Shown here piece by piece: positions 45,962 through 57,204 of a DNA stretch of 64,000 nt (within the stretch, counting starts at the first letter, position 1; each line of letters begins with the position of its first letter). Position numbers and translations under genes: made by a program. The notes under the pieces are model-generated. The model was not told where the DNA came from and ran no database searches. It worked only from the letters and a program-made list of their open reading frames with translations. Source of the stretch: Helicobacter anseris (GTDB lineage: Bacteria > Campylobacterota > Campylobacteria > Campylobacterales > Helicobacteraceae); NCBI GenBank assembly GCA_004368235.1, contig JXTW01000004.1, positions 5,004-69,003 of the forward strand. The letters run 5' to 3'.

Positions 45962-46617
45962 TCTCTAATAACATACAAAAATGCAATCTCAATGGTATTG
46001 AAGTTGAGATTTATGATAGTTTATCTTCTACACAGACTTTGCTTTTAGAACGAGCACAAGCCTCTTTGTGTTTAGTAGCAAGGCATCAAAGTCATGGTAT
46101 TGGCTCAAGAGGTAATATTTGGGAGAGTGTCAAAGAGGGGATGTACTTTTCTTTGGCATTAAAACAAGAGGATTTACCCCGGGATTTGGCTTTGCAAAGT
46201 GCTTCTATCTATTTTGGTTTCTATTTTAAAGAGGTTATTAATGAGCTTGGAGGAGAGGTATGGCTTAAATGGCCAAATGATATTTATAGGGGTGATAAGA
46301 AGGTCGGTGGTGTAATGGTAAGTATAAAATCAGGGATTATAGTATGTGGTATCGGAATTAATTTTTTTAGTCCAGATTCTGCTTTTGGGGCATTAGGAAA
46401 AAGACTTGATGAGCTAGAAATATTAGATAAGTTTTTTAAGAAAATCAAAAAAGCTACTTTGTGGAAGGAAATTTTCAGCAAATATAAGATAGAATTTCAC
46501 AAAAACTTTGGCTTTAGCTTTCACTATCAAAATCGTATCATAGAGTTTAGGGATACAACTTTATTAGAGGATGGTGCTTTGCTGGTAGGATGTCAAAAGA
46601 TTTATAGTTCTCGGTAG
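45958..46617 (+). CDS. birA: Biotin-protein ligase, catalytic domain only
   Basis: Attaches biotin to the biotin-carrier protein of acetyl-CoA carboxylase. At 219 residues it has only the ligase core: SLSSTQTLLLERA, the biotinyl-AMP loop ARHQSHGIGSRGNIWES and LKWPNDIYRGDKKVGGVMVS. The N-terminal DNA-binding domain of E. coli BirA is absent, so it cannot act as the bio-operon repressor. This short form is usual in the group. The ATG overlaps the fmt stop. Confidence 0.93.
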   Translation: MISNNIQKCNLNGIEVEIYDSLSSTQTLLLERAQASLCLVARHQSHGIGSRGNIWESVKEGMYFSLALKQEDLPRDLALQSASIYFGFYFKEVINELGGEVWLKWPNDIYRGDKKVGGVMVSIKSGIIVCGIGINFFSPDSAFGALGKRLDELEILDKFFKKIKKATLWKEIFSKYKIEFHKNFGFSFHYQNRIIEFRDTTLLEDGALLVGCQKIYSSR

Positions 46618-46625
46618 GAGTAAAT

Positions 46626-47420
46626 ATGAGTGAAATTATTGCAGTGGCTAACCAAAAAGGTGGTGTAGGCAAGACAACGACTGCTGTAAATTTGGCTGCT
46701 TCTTTAGCTTTAGCAGAGAAAAATGTACTTTTGATTGATTTTGATCCTCAATCTAATGCTACTACAAGTCTTGGATTTCGTCGTAGTGATATTGAATTTG
46801 ATATTTATCATGTACTTGTAGGAAGTAAGAAGCTTTCACAGATTATCCAAGAAACTGAAATGCCTTATATGCATTTAGTGCCATCAAATATTGGTCTTGT
46901 AGGATTAGAGAAAGAGTTTTATGATAAAAGAACATCTGGACGAGAACTTTTGCTAAAAAAAGCAATCGAGGAAATCAAGCATTTGTATGATTTTATTATT
47001 ATTGATTCTCCTCCAGCATTAGGACCTTTAACTATTAATGCTTTGAGTGCATCAGATTCTGTGATTATCCCTATCCAGTGTGAGTTTTTTGCTTTGGAAG
47101 GTTTAGCGCAGCTCCTTAGTACCATTAAGCTTTTGCAAGATAATATTAATCCTCATCTAAAGATTAAGGGTTTTTTGCCAACGATGTACTCTTCACAAAA
47201 TAATCTTTCTAAGCAGGTTTTTGCAGATCTTTCACAGCATTTTAATGCTAAGCTTTTTAAAAATAGTGGCGATAAAGAGAATCCTTATGTGATCATCCCA
47301 CGTAGTGTGAAGCTTGCCGAATCTCCAAGTTTTGGTAAGCCTATCTTGCTTTATGATGTTAAATCAAATGGATCTATTGCTTATCAAAACTTAGCTCAAT
47401 CTATTTTGTGTGGTGCATGA
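46626..47420 (+). CDS. parA: ParA/Soj chromosome-partition ATPase
   Basis: Deviant Walker A ATPase that moves the ParB-parS complex. ANQKGGVGKTTTAVNLAASLA (near residues 8-28) is the deviant Walker A, with DFDPQSNATTSLG as the A' motif and DFIIIDSPPALGPLTINAL as Walker B. 264 residues, chromosomal Soj type without an N-terminal regulatory domain. It starts nine bases after birA and overlaps parB by four. Confidence 0.95.
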   Translation: MSEIIAVANQKGGVGKTTTAVNLAASLALAEKNVLLIDFDPQSNATTSLGFRRSDIEFDIYHVLVGSKKLSQIIQETEMPYMHLVPSNIGLVGLEKEFYDKRTSGRELLLKKAIEEIKHLYDFIIIDSPPALGPLTINALSASDSVIIPIQCEFFALEGLAQLLSTIKLLQDNINPHLKIKGFLPTMYSSQNNLSKQVFADLSQHFNAKLFKNSGDKENPYVIIPRSVKLAESPSFGKPILLYDVKSNGSIAYQNLAQSILCGA

Positions 47421-48298
47421 TGGCAAAGAAGTTTAGTGGACTTGGTCGTGGGCTAGATGCAATACTAAGCGATGTGGAAAAAGCATATGAAAAAAATATT
47501 AGTCGTAGTGAAAATATTGTTGAACTAGATATTTCTAAGATACGCCCAAATCCATTTCAACCACGAAAGGTCTTTTCAGATTCTAGCCTTAAAGAACTTT
47601 CAGAATCTATTCTTGAGCATGGATTATTACAACCCATTATTGTATACCGCGATGGAGATGATTATGCTTTAATTGCTGGGGAGAGGCGTTTGAGGGCTAG
47701 CAAGATTGCTGGAAAAGAAAAAATTAGAGCAATTATTGCAGAAGTAGATATGGCTAAGCTTCATGAATTAGCTTTAATTGAAAACATTCAGCGAGAAGAG
47801 TTAAATCCTATCGATTTAGCTAAAGCCTATCAGAAATTAATTGAAGATTACAAAATTACACATGAAGAGCTAGCTCTTCGAGTAAAAAAATCTCGTCCAC
47901 AAATTACTAATACCTTACGTTTATTGGGTTTGATACCTGCTGTGCAAGAAGCCTTGATTGATGAGAGAATTACTCAAGGGCATGCCAAAGTTCTTATAGG
48001 ACTGGATAAAAAAAATCAAGAAGTCATTTTGGATTCTATTGTTGGTCAGCGCTTGAGTGTAGCAGAAGTAGAAAAATTAGTTCGTAGTTTTAAGAATAAA
48101 ACACCACATACTATAAATATGCCAGGTAGTATCAATAATGCAAAAAAAAATATTCCAGAGCTCGGAGATATTTTAAAACAGCTTCATGTTTATGGTATAA
48201 ATGCTAAAACTAGGTCAAATCAAATTATAATTACATTGCAAAATTCAGAAGAAGCACAAGACTTGCTTTTGATTTTAAAAAATAAGCCCGGCTTTTAA
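47417..48298 (+). CDS. parB: ParB/Spo0J chromosome-partition protein
   Basis: Centromere-binding CTP-dependent clamp. Starts MMAKKFSGLGRGLDAILSD, where LGRGLDALL is the ParA-stimulating tip. The CTPase box is IRPNPFQPRKVF ... AGERRLRASKIAGK, with LIENIQREELNPID; a helix-turn-helix (HEELALRVKKSRPQITNTLRLL within it) follows, and a C-terminal dimer domain. ATGATG at 47417 overlaps the parA stop; either Met is possible. I found no clear parS palindrome nearby. Confidence 0.94.
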   Translation: MMAKKFSGLGRGLDAILSDVEKAYEKNISRSENIVELDISKIRPNPFQPRKVFSDSSLKELSESILEHGLLQPIIVYRDGDDYALIAGERRLRASKIAGKEKIRAIIAEVDMAKLHELALIENIQREELNPIDLAKAYQKLIEDYKITHEELALRVKKSRPQITNTLRLLGLIPAVQEALIDERITQGHAKVLIGLDKKNQEVILDSIVGQRLSVAEVEKLVRSFKNKTPHTINMPGSINNAKKNIPELGDILKQLHVYGINAKTRSNQIIITLQNSEEAQDLLLILKNKPGF

Positions 48299-48308
48299 AG
48301 TTTTTTGC

Positions 48309-48314
48309 TAGAAT
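48309..48314 (+). promoter_or_regulatory. Predicted extended -10 promoter of the ATP synthase operon
   Basis: TGCTAGAAT, core at 48309-48314, 33 bases before the first ATP synthase start, with AAGGAG as ribosome site. It supports a separate transcript from parAB. Confidence 0.5.
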
Positions 48315-48346
48315 AAAAAACTTATAAAATCCTTTTAAGGAGTAGT

Positions 48347-48772
48347 ATGTCCACCGAGATTAATTGGCACTTGATGGCGCTAGTGTTTCTAGTTTTTATG
48401 GTTACATTGTATTTGTTGAATATATGGCTTTTTCAGCCATTATTGAATTTTATGCAAAAGCGTGATGAATCTATTCATCAGGATTTACAAGAAATTAGTG
48501 ATTCTGCAAGTGAAGTAGAACAGATTGAGCGTGAGATTGTTCAGATTCTAGATCAAGCTAGAAAAGAAGCTAGATTTATGATAGAGAAAGCACAAAATGA
48601 TGCTCGTGCATCATATGAAAGCAAAATGGCAAAATATCGATTTGATAATCAAAATAAGATAGATGAATTTTTACGTGATCTAAATGTGCAAAAAGCTGAA
48701 CTTAAAGCACAGATTCTTGCTAATAAAACCTCTCTGCTAGATACTTTAAAAACAAAGATAGGACAAATTTAG
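48347..48772 (+). CDS. atpF': ATP synthase F0 subunit b'
   Basis: Peripheral-stalk subunit. A membrane helix at residues ~8-28 (LMALVFLVFMVTLYLLNIWLF) with the PLLNFMQKRDESIH turn typical of b', then a long charged helix (~45-140) rich in Glu, Lys and Ala. 141 residues. In Campylobacterota b and b' are separate genes that form a heterodimer, as in photosynthetic bacteria. F0 a and c are not in this operon. Confidence 0.88.
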   Translation: MSTEINWHLMALVFLVFMVTLYLLNIWLFQPLLNFMQKRDESIHQDLQEISDSASEVEQIEREIVQILDQARKEARFMIEKAQNDARASYESKMAKYRFDNQNKIDEFLRDLNVQKAELKAQILANKTSLLDTLKTKIGQI

Positions 48773-48780
48773 GAGGGATT

Positions 48781-49287
48781 ATGCGTTATATTTTAAGCTT
48801 AAGTTTATTGTGTTGTGTATTTTTGAATGCTGCTGCAGTAGATATTTCTGATACAGATTTTATCGCTAGATTAATTAATTTTATTATTTTTGTCATAATT
48901 GTTTGGATGCTTATAGCTAAAAGAGCAAAAGTATTTTTTAATGAGCGTTCCCGCGCTATTTCAGATCAACTTTCTGAAGTGCAGGTTAAATTAAAGAATG
49001 CTAAGAATCAAAAAGAGCAAGCCTTGAGGCGTTTGCAAGAGGCTAGAGAAAATGCGGCTGAAATACTTGCTAATGCCAAAAAAGAATCTTATCTTGTTGT
49101 TCAAAAGATTGAAGAACAATCTGGACATGATATTGAAGTGATGATAAAAAATACAGAGTTGCTTATGGAATTTGAGCAAAAACGTATGCAAAGGGCAGTA
49201 GTCAGTGAAGTTTTAGATGAGATTTTTTCAGAATCTAAGATTAGTAGCTCTGAATATGGTAGCATCATAGAGAAAAAGGTGGTGTAA
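48781..49287 (+). CDS. atpF: ATP synthase F0 subunit b
   Basis: Second stalk subunit, 168 residues. It starts with a signal-peptide-like segment (MRYILSLSLLCCVFLNAAA), and a membrane helix follows at ~28-46 (LINFIIFVIIVWMLI). The rest is a long amphipathic helix (KRAKVFFNERSRAISDQL onward). The double hydrophobic start is odd for subunit b, and AAA could be a cleavage site, leaving the normal topology after processing. AGGAGG precedes the ATG. Confidence 0.9.
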   Translation: MRYILSLSLLCCVFLNAAAVDISDTDFIARLINFIIFVIIVWMLIAKRAKVFFNERSRAISDQLSEVQVKLKNAKNQKEQALRRLQEARENAAEILANAKKESYLVVQKIEEQSGHDIEVMIKNTELLMEFEQKRMQRAVVSEVLDEIFSESKISSSEYGSIIEKKVV

Positions 49288-49292
49288 TACTG

Positions 49293-49847
49293 ATGGAAAA
49301 GGTTATTAAAAATTATCTTAAGGCTATTTTAGATTCTTGGAATATGAATGAATTGGAGAGATTGCTTACTCAACTTGGAGCCATTTCTAGCGCTTTGCAG
49401 ATTAAAGTTTTATCTCAATCTGCTCGGTTAATAGAGATTTTAGATTCTCCTTATATTAGCCAAGAAAAGAAAAGGGAGTTATTGTGTAATTTAGCACAAG
49501 ATGTTGCTCCATTAGATAAAAAAGGAGAAAATTTACTAAGTCTTTTAGTAGAACACTCTAGAATTGCTTTGATACCAGTTTTGCATGAAAGATTGAGATT
49601 AAAATTGAGTGAGAAAAATAAGAGTTATAGAGCATTGTTATATACACCCGAGGCGCTAGATAAAAAAATGCTTATGCGTATTGAGCAAAGCCTTTCGAGA
49701 CATTTTGATGTAGAATTGCAATTAGAAGAAAGAATTTCTCAAAGAGATGAAATATTGCTTATCATTGAAGGACTTGATATAGAAGTAAGTTTTTCTAATG
49801 ATCGATTTTTTGAAAATCTTAAAACTCATATTTTACAAGCAATTTAA
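49293..49847 (+). CDS. atpH: ATP synthase F1 subunit delta
   Basis: Links F1 to the b/b' stalk. The 184-residue protein is helical in the first ~110 residues (LLSLLVEHSRIALIPVLHERL) and ends with the conserved DDxxxxEGLDIEVSFSND-like segment and FFENLKTHIL. Length and position between b and alpha identify it; it is one of the less conserved subunits. Confidence 0.9.
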   Translation: MEKVIKNYLKAILDSWNMNELERLLTQLGAISSALQIKVLSQSARLIEILDSPYISQEKKRELLCNLAQDVAPLDKKGENLLSLLVEHSRIALIPVLHERLRLKLSEKNKSYRALLYTPEALDKKMLMRIEQSLSRHFDVELQLEERISQRDEILLIIEGLDIEVSFSNDRFFENLKTHILQAI

Positions 49848-49866
49848 ATTTTAAAAAGGAGTAAAA

Positions 49867-51378
49867 GTGACAAAATTAAAATCTGAAGAAATTAGTCAGG
49901 TCATTAAAGAACGTATTGAAAATTTTGATATAGAGATTGATATTGCCCAAACAGGAAAGGTGATATCCTATGCTGATGGCGTAGCAAAAGTTTATGGTCT
50001 TAAAGATGTGATGTCTTATGAGATGGTAGAGTTTGATACTGGAGATAAGGGTTTAGCTTCTAATCTTGAGGAAGGTAGTGTTGGCGTTATTGTTTTAAGC
50101 GATGGTAAAAATATTAAGGAGGGCAGTAGCGTTAAGAGACTTGGTAAGTTGATGAAAGTGCCAGTAGGTGAAGCTGTTTTAGGTCGTGTTGTGAATGTGC
50201 TTGGAGATCCTATTGATGGTAAGGGAGCGATTGATGCTAAAGAGTATCGTTTTGTTGAGCAAAAAGCCCCGGGTATTATGGATAGAAAATCTGTGCATGA
50301 GCCACTTCAAACAGGGATTAAGGCTATTGATGCACTTGTGCCTATTGGTAGAGGACAAAGAGAGCTTATTATTGGTGATAGACAAACAGGAAAAACGACA
50401 TTAGCAATTGATACTATTATTAATCAAAAAGGACAGGATGTTGCTTGTATTTATGTAGCCATTGGACAAAAAGAATCTACTGTGGCTCAGGTAGTTAGGC
50501 AGTTAGAAGAACATGGAGCAATGGAATATACAGTTGTTGTTAATGCTCCTGCATCTAGTTCTGCTGCTATGCAGTTTTTGGCACCTTATACAGGTGTGAG
50601 TATTGGTGAATATTTTAGAGATAATGCTAAACATGCTTTAATTATTTATGATGATTTAACTAAGCATGCAGTTGCTTATCGTGAGATGAGTCTTATCTTG
50701 CGTCGTCCTCCAGGTCGTGAAGCATTCCCAGGAGATGTTTTTTATATTCACTCACGTTTGTTAGAGCGTGCTGCTAAGGTTAGTGATGAGCTTGGAGCTG
50801 GATCTTTAACTGCATTGCCAATTATTGAAACTCAAGCAGGTGATGTGTCTGCATATATTCCAACTAATGTTATCTCTATTACTGATGGTCAGATTTTTCT
50901 TGAAACAGATTTATTTTTCTCCGGTATTCGTCCAGCAATTAATGTAGGACTTTCTGTATCTCGAGTAGGAGGCGCAGCTCAAATTAAGGCAACTAAGCAG
51001 GTGGCTGGAACATTGCGTCTAGATTTAGCCCAATATAGAGAACTTCAAGCTTTCTCTCAATTTGCTTCTGATTTAGATGAGGTAAGCCGTAAGCAGCTTG
51101 ATCGTGGACAGAGAATGGTGGAAGTATTAAAGCAGGGACCTTATTCTCCATTGCCTATTGAAAAACAGATTGTTATTATTTATGCAGGAGCTAAAGGCTT
51201 TTTAGATAGTATATCTGTAGATAGAGTGGTTGAGTTTGAAGAAGGGCTTTATAGATTTATTGAAAATAAGAAACCTGATTTATTTGGTCAGATTCGAGAT
51301 AAAAAGGCATTAGATTCTGAAATTGAGGCTATATTAAAGGCATTAATTGAAGAATTTAAGGCAGGTTTTGGTAATTAA
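49867..51378 (+). CDS. atpA: ATP synthase F1 subunit alpha
   Basis: Regulatory nucleotide-binding subunit of the F1 hexamer, 503 residues. Walker [13 protein letters not shown] near 170, the alpha signature [17 protein letters not shown] near 357, and [19 protein letters not shown] with the alpha-specific sequence. The start is GTG at 49867, six bases after AAGGAG. It is the fourth gene of the operon. Confidence 0.97.
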   Translation: MTKLKSEEISQVIKERIENFDIEIDIAQTGKVISYADGVAKVYGLKDVMSYEMVEFDTGDKGLASNLEEGSVGVIVLSDGKNIKEGSSVKRLGKLMKVPVGEAVLGRVVNVLGDPIDGKGAIDAKEYRFVEQKAPGIMDRKSVHEPLQTGIKAIDALVPIGRGQRELIIGDRQTGKTTLAIDTIINQKGQDVACIYVAIGQKESTVAQVVRQLEEHGAMEYTVVVNAPASSSAAMQFLAPYTGVSIGEYFRDNAKHALIIYDDLTKHAVAYREMSLILRRPPGREAFPGDVFYIHSRLLERAAKVSDELGAGSLTALPIIETQAGDVSAYIPTNVISITDGQIFLETDLFFSGIRPAINVGLSVSRVGGAAQIKATKQVAGTLRLDLAQYRELQAFSQFASDLDEVSRKQLDRGQRMVEVLKQGPYSPLPIEKQIVIIYAGAKGFLDSISVDRVVEFEEGLYRFIENKKPDLFGQIRDKKALDSEIEAILKALIEEFKAGFGN

Positions 51379-51381
51379 GCG

Positions 51382-52284
51382 ATGGGAAATAATTTAAAAG
51401 AGATTCGTAAAAAAATTACGAGTGTGCAAAATACGCAGAAAACAACGCGTGCTATGAAACTTGTTTCTACTTCTAAGCTGAAAAAAGCAGAGGAGATGGC
51501 ACGCCAGTCTCATTTGTATGCTCAAAAACTTAATGAGGTTTTTGAGGATATTATTCAAAAGCTTTCTATGCGTGGTATTGATAGTATCAGCTCTAAGTAT
51601 TTTACTAAATCTAAAGATAGAAAGATTAGAGTTGTCGATATTATTGTCGTTACATCAGATAAGGGACTTTGTGGTGGGTTTAATATGGCGACAATTAAAG
51701 AAGCACTTGCTTTGAGAACAAAATATCTTTCTGATGGTATTATTACTAGAATTAGAGCTATTGGGAAAAAGGGGATTGCTTATTTTCAGTTTAATAATAT
51801 TGAGATGGTTAGTAGGGTTACGGGTCTTTCCAGTTTGCCTAGTTATGAAAAAGCAGCAGAGTTTATATATGAAGTTATAGAGGATTTTTTAAATGATGTT
51901 ACTGATGAGATCATCATTTTGCACAATGGGTTTAAGAATATGCTTACCCAAGAGTTAAGGTCTCAAATTATTTTGCCTTTATGCATTGATCAGATGCAAG
52001 CAACCATTAAAGATGAGACAAAAAATATTTATATTGAGCCTGATGATGAAGAGGATAAGGTACTTGAACAGTTAGCTCATAAATTTTTTGAATATAATAT
52101 GTATTATGCTTTAATTGATTCTTTAGCAGCTGAGCATAGTGCGAGAATGCAAGCAATGGATGCAGCAACCAATAATGCTAGTGAGCTTGTGCGTAGTTTA
52201 ACTGTTTCTTATAATAAAGCAAGACAAGAAGCAATTACTACCGAGCTTGTTGAGATTAATGCTGGTGTTGAGGCTATGAAGTAA
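51382..52284 (+). CDS. atpG: ATP synthase F1 subunit gamma
   Basis: Central rotor shaft. The coiled-coil ends are clear: [28 protein letters not shown] at the start (only in part quoted) and [16 protein letters not shown] near 255, the family signature. The middle holds [10 protein letters not shown]. 300 residues. The gene follows alpha by three bases. Confidence 0.96.
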   Translation: MGNNLKEIRKKITSVQNTQKTTRAMKLVSTSKLKKAEEMARQSHLYAQKLNEVFEDIIQKLSMRGIDSISSKYFTKSKDRKIRVVDIIVVTSDKGLCGGFNMATIKEALALRTKYLSDGIITRIRAIGKKGIAYFQFNNIEMVSRVTGLSSLPSYEKAAEFIYEVIEDFLNDVTDEIIILHNGFKNMLTQELRSQIILPLCIDQMQATIKDETKNIYIEPDDEEDKVLEQLAHKFFEYNMYYALIDSLAAEHSARMQAMDAATNNASELVRSLTVSYNKARQEAITTELVEINAGVEAMK

Positions 52285-52290
52285 AATTAA

Positions 52291-53700
<1,410 letters not shown>

Positions 53701-53709
53701 GGGTATCAA

Positions 53710-54090
53710 ATGAATGCACTAAAGGTGAGTGTTACTACTCCATATGGAATGATTTTTAATGGTGAAGCAGATTATATTGCTTTACCTGGTGCTGATGGTG
53801 AATTTGGTATCATGGCTGGACATAGTGATATGTTAGCTCTATTGAAAGCCGGAGTAATTGAGTTGAATTATAATAAAAATAAGGAACTTGTCGCTATTAA
53901 CTGGGGTTATGCTAAAGTTCAGGAGAATCAAGTAGATATTCTTATTGATAAAGCTATATTGATAAATAGTGATTCTTCACAGATGAGCAAGGCTATGGAA
54001 AGTGCTAAAAAACTTTTAGAAGAGGCAAGTAGCGATAAAATCGCTTTTTCCTCAGTGGTTTCAAAAATAGATAGTATGACAAAAGGATAG
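53710..54090 (+). CDS. atpC: ATP synthase F1 subunit epsilon
   Basis: Rotor subunit that also inhibits ATP hydrolysis. The beta sandwich covers residues 1-85 (SVTTPYGMIFNGEADYIALPGADGEFGI in part), with HSDMLALLKAGVIEL; two C-terminal helices follow (SKAMESAKKLLEEA). 126 residues. Last of the ATP synthase genes, followed after two bases by tolQ. Confidence 0.94.
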   Translation: MNALKVSVTTPYGMIFNGEADYIALPGADGEFGIMAGHSDMLALLKAGVIELNYNKNKELVAINWGYAKVQENQVDILIDKAILINSDSSQMSKAMESAKKLLEEASSDKIAFSSVVSKIDSMTKG

Positions 54091-54092
54091 GT

Positions 54093-54680
54093 ATGTTAAG
54101 CTTACAGGGATTTATCCATGCTTCAAGTTATATTTCTTTATTAGTATTATTTTGGTTGTCTATATATTTTATTGCTACATTATGGGTTTTTTTATATAAA
54201 TATTTTTTTCTAAAAAAAGCCCTTCTTCAAGAAAAGCAATCATTAAATGCCATTTTAACAGGTAATGCATTATCTCCTAATGATAGATTATTTAGGAATA
54301 TAAGTAAAAAGCCTAGTAAAGAGCTTTTGCTTATATGGAGATCCCAAGTACAAAAGCGTATTACTACTGGTTTGGTAGTGCTTTCTGTTATTTCATCAAC
54401 AGCACCTTTTATAGGGCTTTTTGGTACGGTTGTGGAGATATTAGATGCTTTTGGTCGTTTAGGGAGTAGTGGACAAGTTTCTTTTGATGTGATAGCACCG
54501 ATAATTTCTCAAGCACTTATTGCAACTGCAGCAGGTATATTAGCAGCTATTCCAGCTTATTCATTTTTTTTAATACTTAAGCGCAAGGCTTATGATATTA
54601 GTGTTTTGGTTCAGATGGAGATAGACATACTATCAGCAGAAAAGAAGACTACTCTAGATAGTGGAGATTATTTTGAATAA
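54093..54680 (+). CDS. tolQ: TolQ/ExbB-family proton channel protein
   Basis: MotA/TolQ/ExbB family, 195 residues with three helices: ~13-38, the conserved APFIGLFGTVVEILDAFGRL (~107-126) and the ISQALIATAAGILAAIPAYSFF helix (~143-166). As the first gene of tolQ-tolR-tolA-tolB-pal, it works with TolR to energise TolA during cell constriction and outer-membrane upkeep. In H. pylori the same gene (HP1130) is annotated as exbB. It is probably in the same transcript as ATP synthase, starting two bases after atpC. Confidence 0.88.
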   Translation: MLSLQGFIHASSYISLLVLFWLSIYFIATLWVFLYKYFFLKKALLQEKQSLNAILTGNALSPNDRLFRNISKKPSKELLLIWRSQVQKRITTGLVVLSVISSTAPFIGLFGTVVEILDAFGRLGSSGQVSFDVIAPIISQALIATAAGILAAIPAYSFFLILKRKAYDISVLVQMEIDILSAEKKTTLDSGDYFE

Positions 54681-55071
54681 TAATATTGATTGGGATGAAA
54701 AACCAGAGCTTAATATTACTCCTCTAGTTGATATTATGCTTGTGCTTTTAGCAATTTTGATGGTAACTACTCCAGCTGTTACTTATAAAGAGCAAATTTT
54801 GCTTCCACAGGGTTCTAAAAGTTCACGCCTTGTTGAAGAAAAAAAGCTTGAAATTAGAATGGATATTAATAAGAAAATATATATTAAAGACCAAGTATAT
54901 GATTATACTTCTTTTGCGGATAGTTTAAATCTCATTGCTAATCGTTATAATAAAGATATAAATGTTTATGTTCGAGCGGATAAGAAGTTAGCTTATCAAG
55001 AAGTTATTTATTTATTAAAAAGTATCAAAGAAGCAGGTTTTTCCAAGGTTGCACTTGTAACGACAAACTAA
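54673..55071 (+). CDS. tolR: TolR/ExbD-family protein
   Basis: A 132-residue inner-membrane protein. ELNITPLVDIMLVLLAILMVTTPAV holds the single helix with the essential Asp (in part quoted), followed by a periplasmic domain ending in KEAGFSKVALVT. The start is taken as TTG at 54673, six bases behind GGAG (54663-54666). A GTG at 54661 would add four residues but lacks a ribosome site. It overlaps tolQ by eight bases. Confidence 0.87.
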   Translation: MNNNIDWDEKPELNITPLVDIMLVLLAILMVTTPAVTYKEQILLPQGSKSSRLVEEKKLEIRMDINKKIYIKDQVYDYTSFADSLNLIANRYNKDINVYVRADKKLAYQEVIYLLKSIKEAGFSKVALVTTN

Positions 55072-55080
55072 GTTGATCAT

Positions 55081-55908
55081 ATGAGAAAAGCGATGAGATC
55101 AGATAGATTTTTTTACCTCAGTGGTTTTTTTTCTTTTTTGTTTTATTGTGCAATTATTTTTGTTATTTTTGCTGCAATAAATATTAAAGATCCAGATAGG
55201 TTTATTCTTAAAAAAGATACCCAGTATGATTCTATCTCTATTGAAGCATTGCTTGCAGAACCAGATGTAAAAACCCCAGAAGTACCTCAAAGTCAAGAAA
55301 TAAATACCCCTTCTATGCCATCAGAGGATCCTCAAGAACAGGAGGTAGCACCAAGCTTGAAAGACGCATTTTCTGATATTCCTAATTTTGAACAAAAGAA
55401 TGCTAAAAAGAGAGAAGAGCAAAAACGTTTAGAACAAAAGCGTAATCAAGAAAAGAAACTTCAAGAAGCTAAAAAACAAGAAGAGAGAAGACGTGAACAA
55501 CAAGCACTTGCTGAACAGCAGAAAAAAATTAAAGATTTGCAAGGAAGCTTACAAAATATGAATAAAATGCTAGAAAAAATGGATGCTAGTATTGATATTA
55601 AGGCTGAAGAGGTTCTACCAAATCAAGATAGTGGTTTATATGATGAATGGATTGCAGAGATTTATAAAATTTTATATAAAAATTGGAATTTTTCTTTTTA
55701 TGAAAAAACTACGATTAGTGTTTTGGTGAAAATCTCTAAAGATGGAGATTTTTCTTATAGTATTTTAAAATATTCTCAATATGATGAATATAATCAGAAA
55801 GCAAAAATAATGCTTGATGGTTTGGAGAAAGAATATTTTCCTCCTTATCCTAAAGGTGATTCTATAAATATTGTTGTTAACTTTAAATCAAAGGAAAAAG
55901 ATGAGTAA
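55081..55908 (+). CDS. tolA: TolA-like inner-membrane protein
   Basis: A 275-residue protein that should link TolQR to Pal/TolB across the periplasm. Membrane helix at ~12-35, a Pro/Glu segment (~60-90), then a long Lys/Glu/Gln-rich helix (~100-170, EQKRLEQKRNQEKKLQEAKK) as in TolA domain II, and a C-terminal TonB/TolA-like fold (ISVLVKISKDGDFSYSILKYS). Sequence identity to E. coli TolA is low outside the architecture. MRKAMR offers two close Met starts; the first is used. It overlaps tolB by eight bases. Confidence 0.82.
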   Translation: MRKAMRSDRFFYLSGFFSFLFYCAIIFVIFAAINIKDPDRFILKKDTQYDSISIEALLAEPDVKTPEVPQSQEINTPSMPSEDPQEQEVAPSLKDAFSDIPNFEQKNAKKREEQKRLEQKRNQEKKLQEAKKQEERRREQQALAEQQKKIKDLQGSLQNMNKMLEKMDASIDIKAEEVLPNQDSGLYDEWIAEIYKILYKNWNFSFYEKTTISVLVKISKDGDFSYSILKYSQYDEYNQKAKIMLDGLEKEYFPPYPKGDSINIVVNFKSKEKDE

Positions 55909-57169
55909 GACTTTTCGTATTTTTGGACTTTTTGGAGTTATTTTTTGCGGAATATTATGGAGTGCAGATGCTACAATTGATTTAGTTAAAACTATTCAAA
56001 AAACACCTATTATTCAAGTAACCTATTTAGACAATAAAAATGCACAACAAGCCCAACGTGTTTATAAGGTACTTATAGGAGATTTAAATGTAAGTGGGCA
56101 TTTTATTGTGCAGGAAGGCAATAAGGGTAAAACTAATCCAAATTATGTGGAATACATTAATAATAAAGTAGATTTGTTGGTTAACATAGAGGTGCAAAAA
56201 GCTGATGAGAGCTATAGAATTAATATTAAGCTTTTTGATATTAATGTGCAAAACTTAATTCTTGATAAAGTTTATGTTGTGGATGATGAAAATCTTTACC
56301 CATTTGCTGCCCATAAAATCGCCATTGATATTAATAATTATATTAAAGCACCGCCTATTGACTGGATGAAACGTTATGTAGTATTTGCAACCTATCTTTC
56401 ACCGGGGCGCACCAATGTGATTATTGCTGATTATACTTTGACTTATAAAAAAGTGATTATTAATGATGGATTAAATCTTTTTCCAAAATGGGCAAATAAT
56501 GATCAGACAGAGATATATTTTACTAAGATTATAAAAAATACTCCAACAATTGTTCGTTACAATGTTTATACGGGTGTGAGTTCAAGGGTTGTGGCTAGTC
56601 AAGGTATGGCTGTAGTTTCAGATGTAAGCAAGGATTCTAAAAAGCTGCTTCTTACTTTAGCGCCTGTTGGTGAGCCAGATATCTATCTTTATGATGTTAC
56701 AACTAATGAAAAGACAAAATTAACTAATTATAGAGGCATTGATGTGTCGGCTAATTTTATTAATAATGATAGGGCAATGATTTTTGTTTCAGATCGTCTC
56801 GGATACCCTAATATTTTTCAGAAGGAATTACATGAAAATGCCCCAGTAGAACAGATGGTTTTTCATGGAAAAAACAATAGTTCCGCCTCTTCATTTCAGA
56901 ATTATGTCGTCTATTCTAGTCGTGAGACAAATAATGATTTTGGTTATAATACCTTTAATTTATATTTGATATCTACAAAGAATGATTATATTCGTCGTTT
57001 GACAGCAAATGGAGTAAATCAAATGCCATGTTTTTCATCTGATGGAAATAGCATTATGTTTATAAAGCATTTGCCAGATCAGAGTGCTTTAGGTATTATT
57101 AGATTAAACTATAATAAGACATTTTTGTTTCCACTTAAGGGAGTTCAGATTCAGGCTTTTGATTGGTAA
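55901..57169 (+). CDS. tolB: TolB periplasmic beta-propeller protein
   Basis: A 422-residue periplasmic protein that binds Pal and TolA. The start ATG 55901 has AAAGGA upstream and gives the signal peptide MSKTFRIFGLFGVIFCGILW. The N-terminal domain runs to ~150. Then come WD-like propeller blades with the repeated DVSKDSKKLLLTL, GEPDIYLYDVTT, NDRAMIFVSDRLGYPNIF and FSSDGNSIMFI patterns. A longer frame from 55871 would lie within tolA and destroy the signal peptide. Confidence 0.92.
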   Translation: MSKTFRIFGLFGVIFCGILWSADATIDLVKTIQKTPIIQVTYLDNKNAQQAQRVYKVLIGDLNVSGHFIVQEGNKGKTNPNYVEYINNKVDLLVNIEVQKADESYRINIKLFDINVQNLILDKVYVVDDENLYPFAAHKIAIDINNYIKAPPIDWMKRYVVFATYLSPGRTNVIIADYTLTYKKVIINDGLNLFPKWANNDQTEIYFTKIIKNTPTIVRYNVYTGVSSRVVASQGMAVVSDVSKDSKKLLLTLAPVGEPDIYLYDVTTNEKTKLTNYRGIDVSANFINNDRAMIFVSDRLGYPNIFQKELHENAPVEQMVFHGKNNSSASSFQNYVVYSSRETNNDFGYNTFNLYLISTKNDYIRRLTANGVNQMPCFSSDGNSIMFIKHLPDQSALGIIRLNYNKTFLFPLKGVQIQAFDW

Positions 57170-57198
57170 TTATTATTGACTATTTTGATTTTTTATTA

Positions 57199-57204
57199 TA
57201 GAAT
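57199..57204 (+). promoter_or_regulatory. Possible -10 element for pal
   Basis: TAGAAT, 80 bases before pal; a TATGAT at 57260-57265 is closer. Either could give pal its own transcript apart from tolB. Confidence 0.25.

Noticed and set aside
47400-48346. parS site close to parAB
   Set aside because: No GTTTCAC/GTGAAAC-type palindrome was found by eye here.
55431-55520. Repeat tract in tolA
   Set aside because: The Lys/Glu/Gln repeats are ordinary TolA helix coding and not a DNA repeat array.
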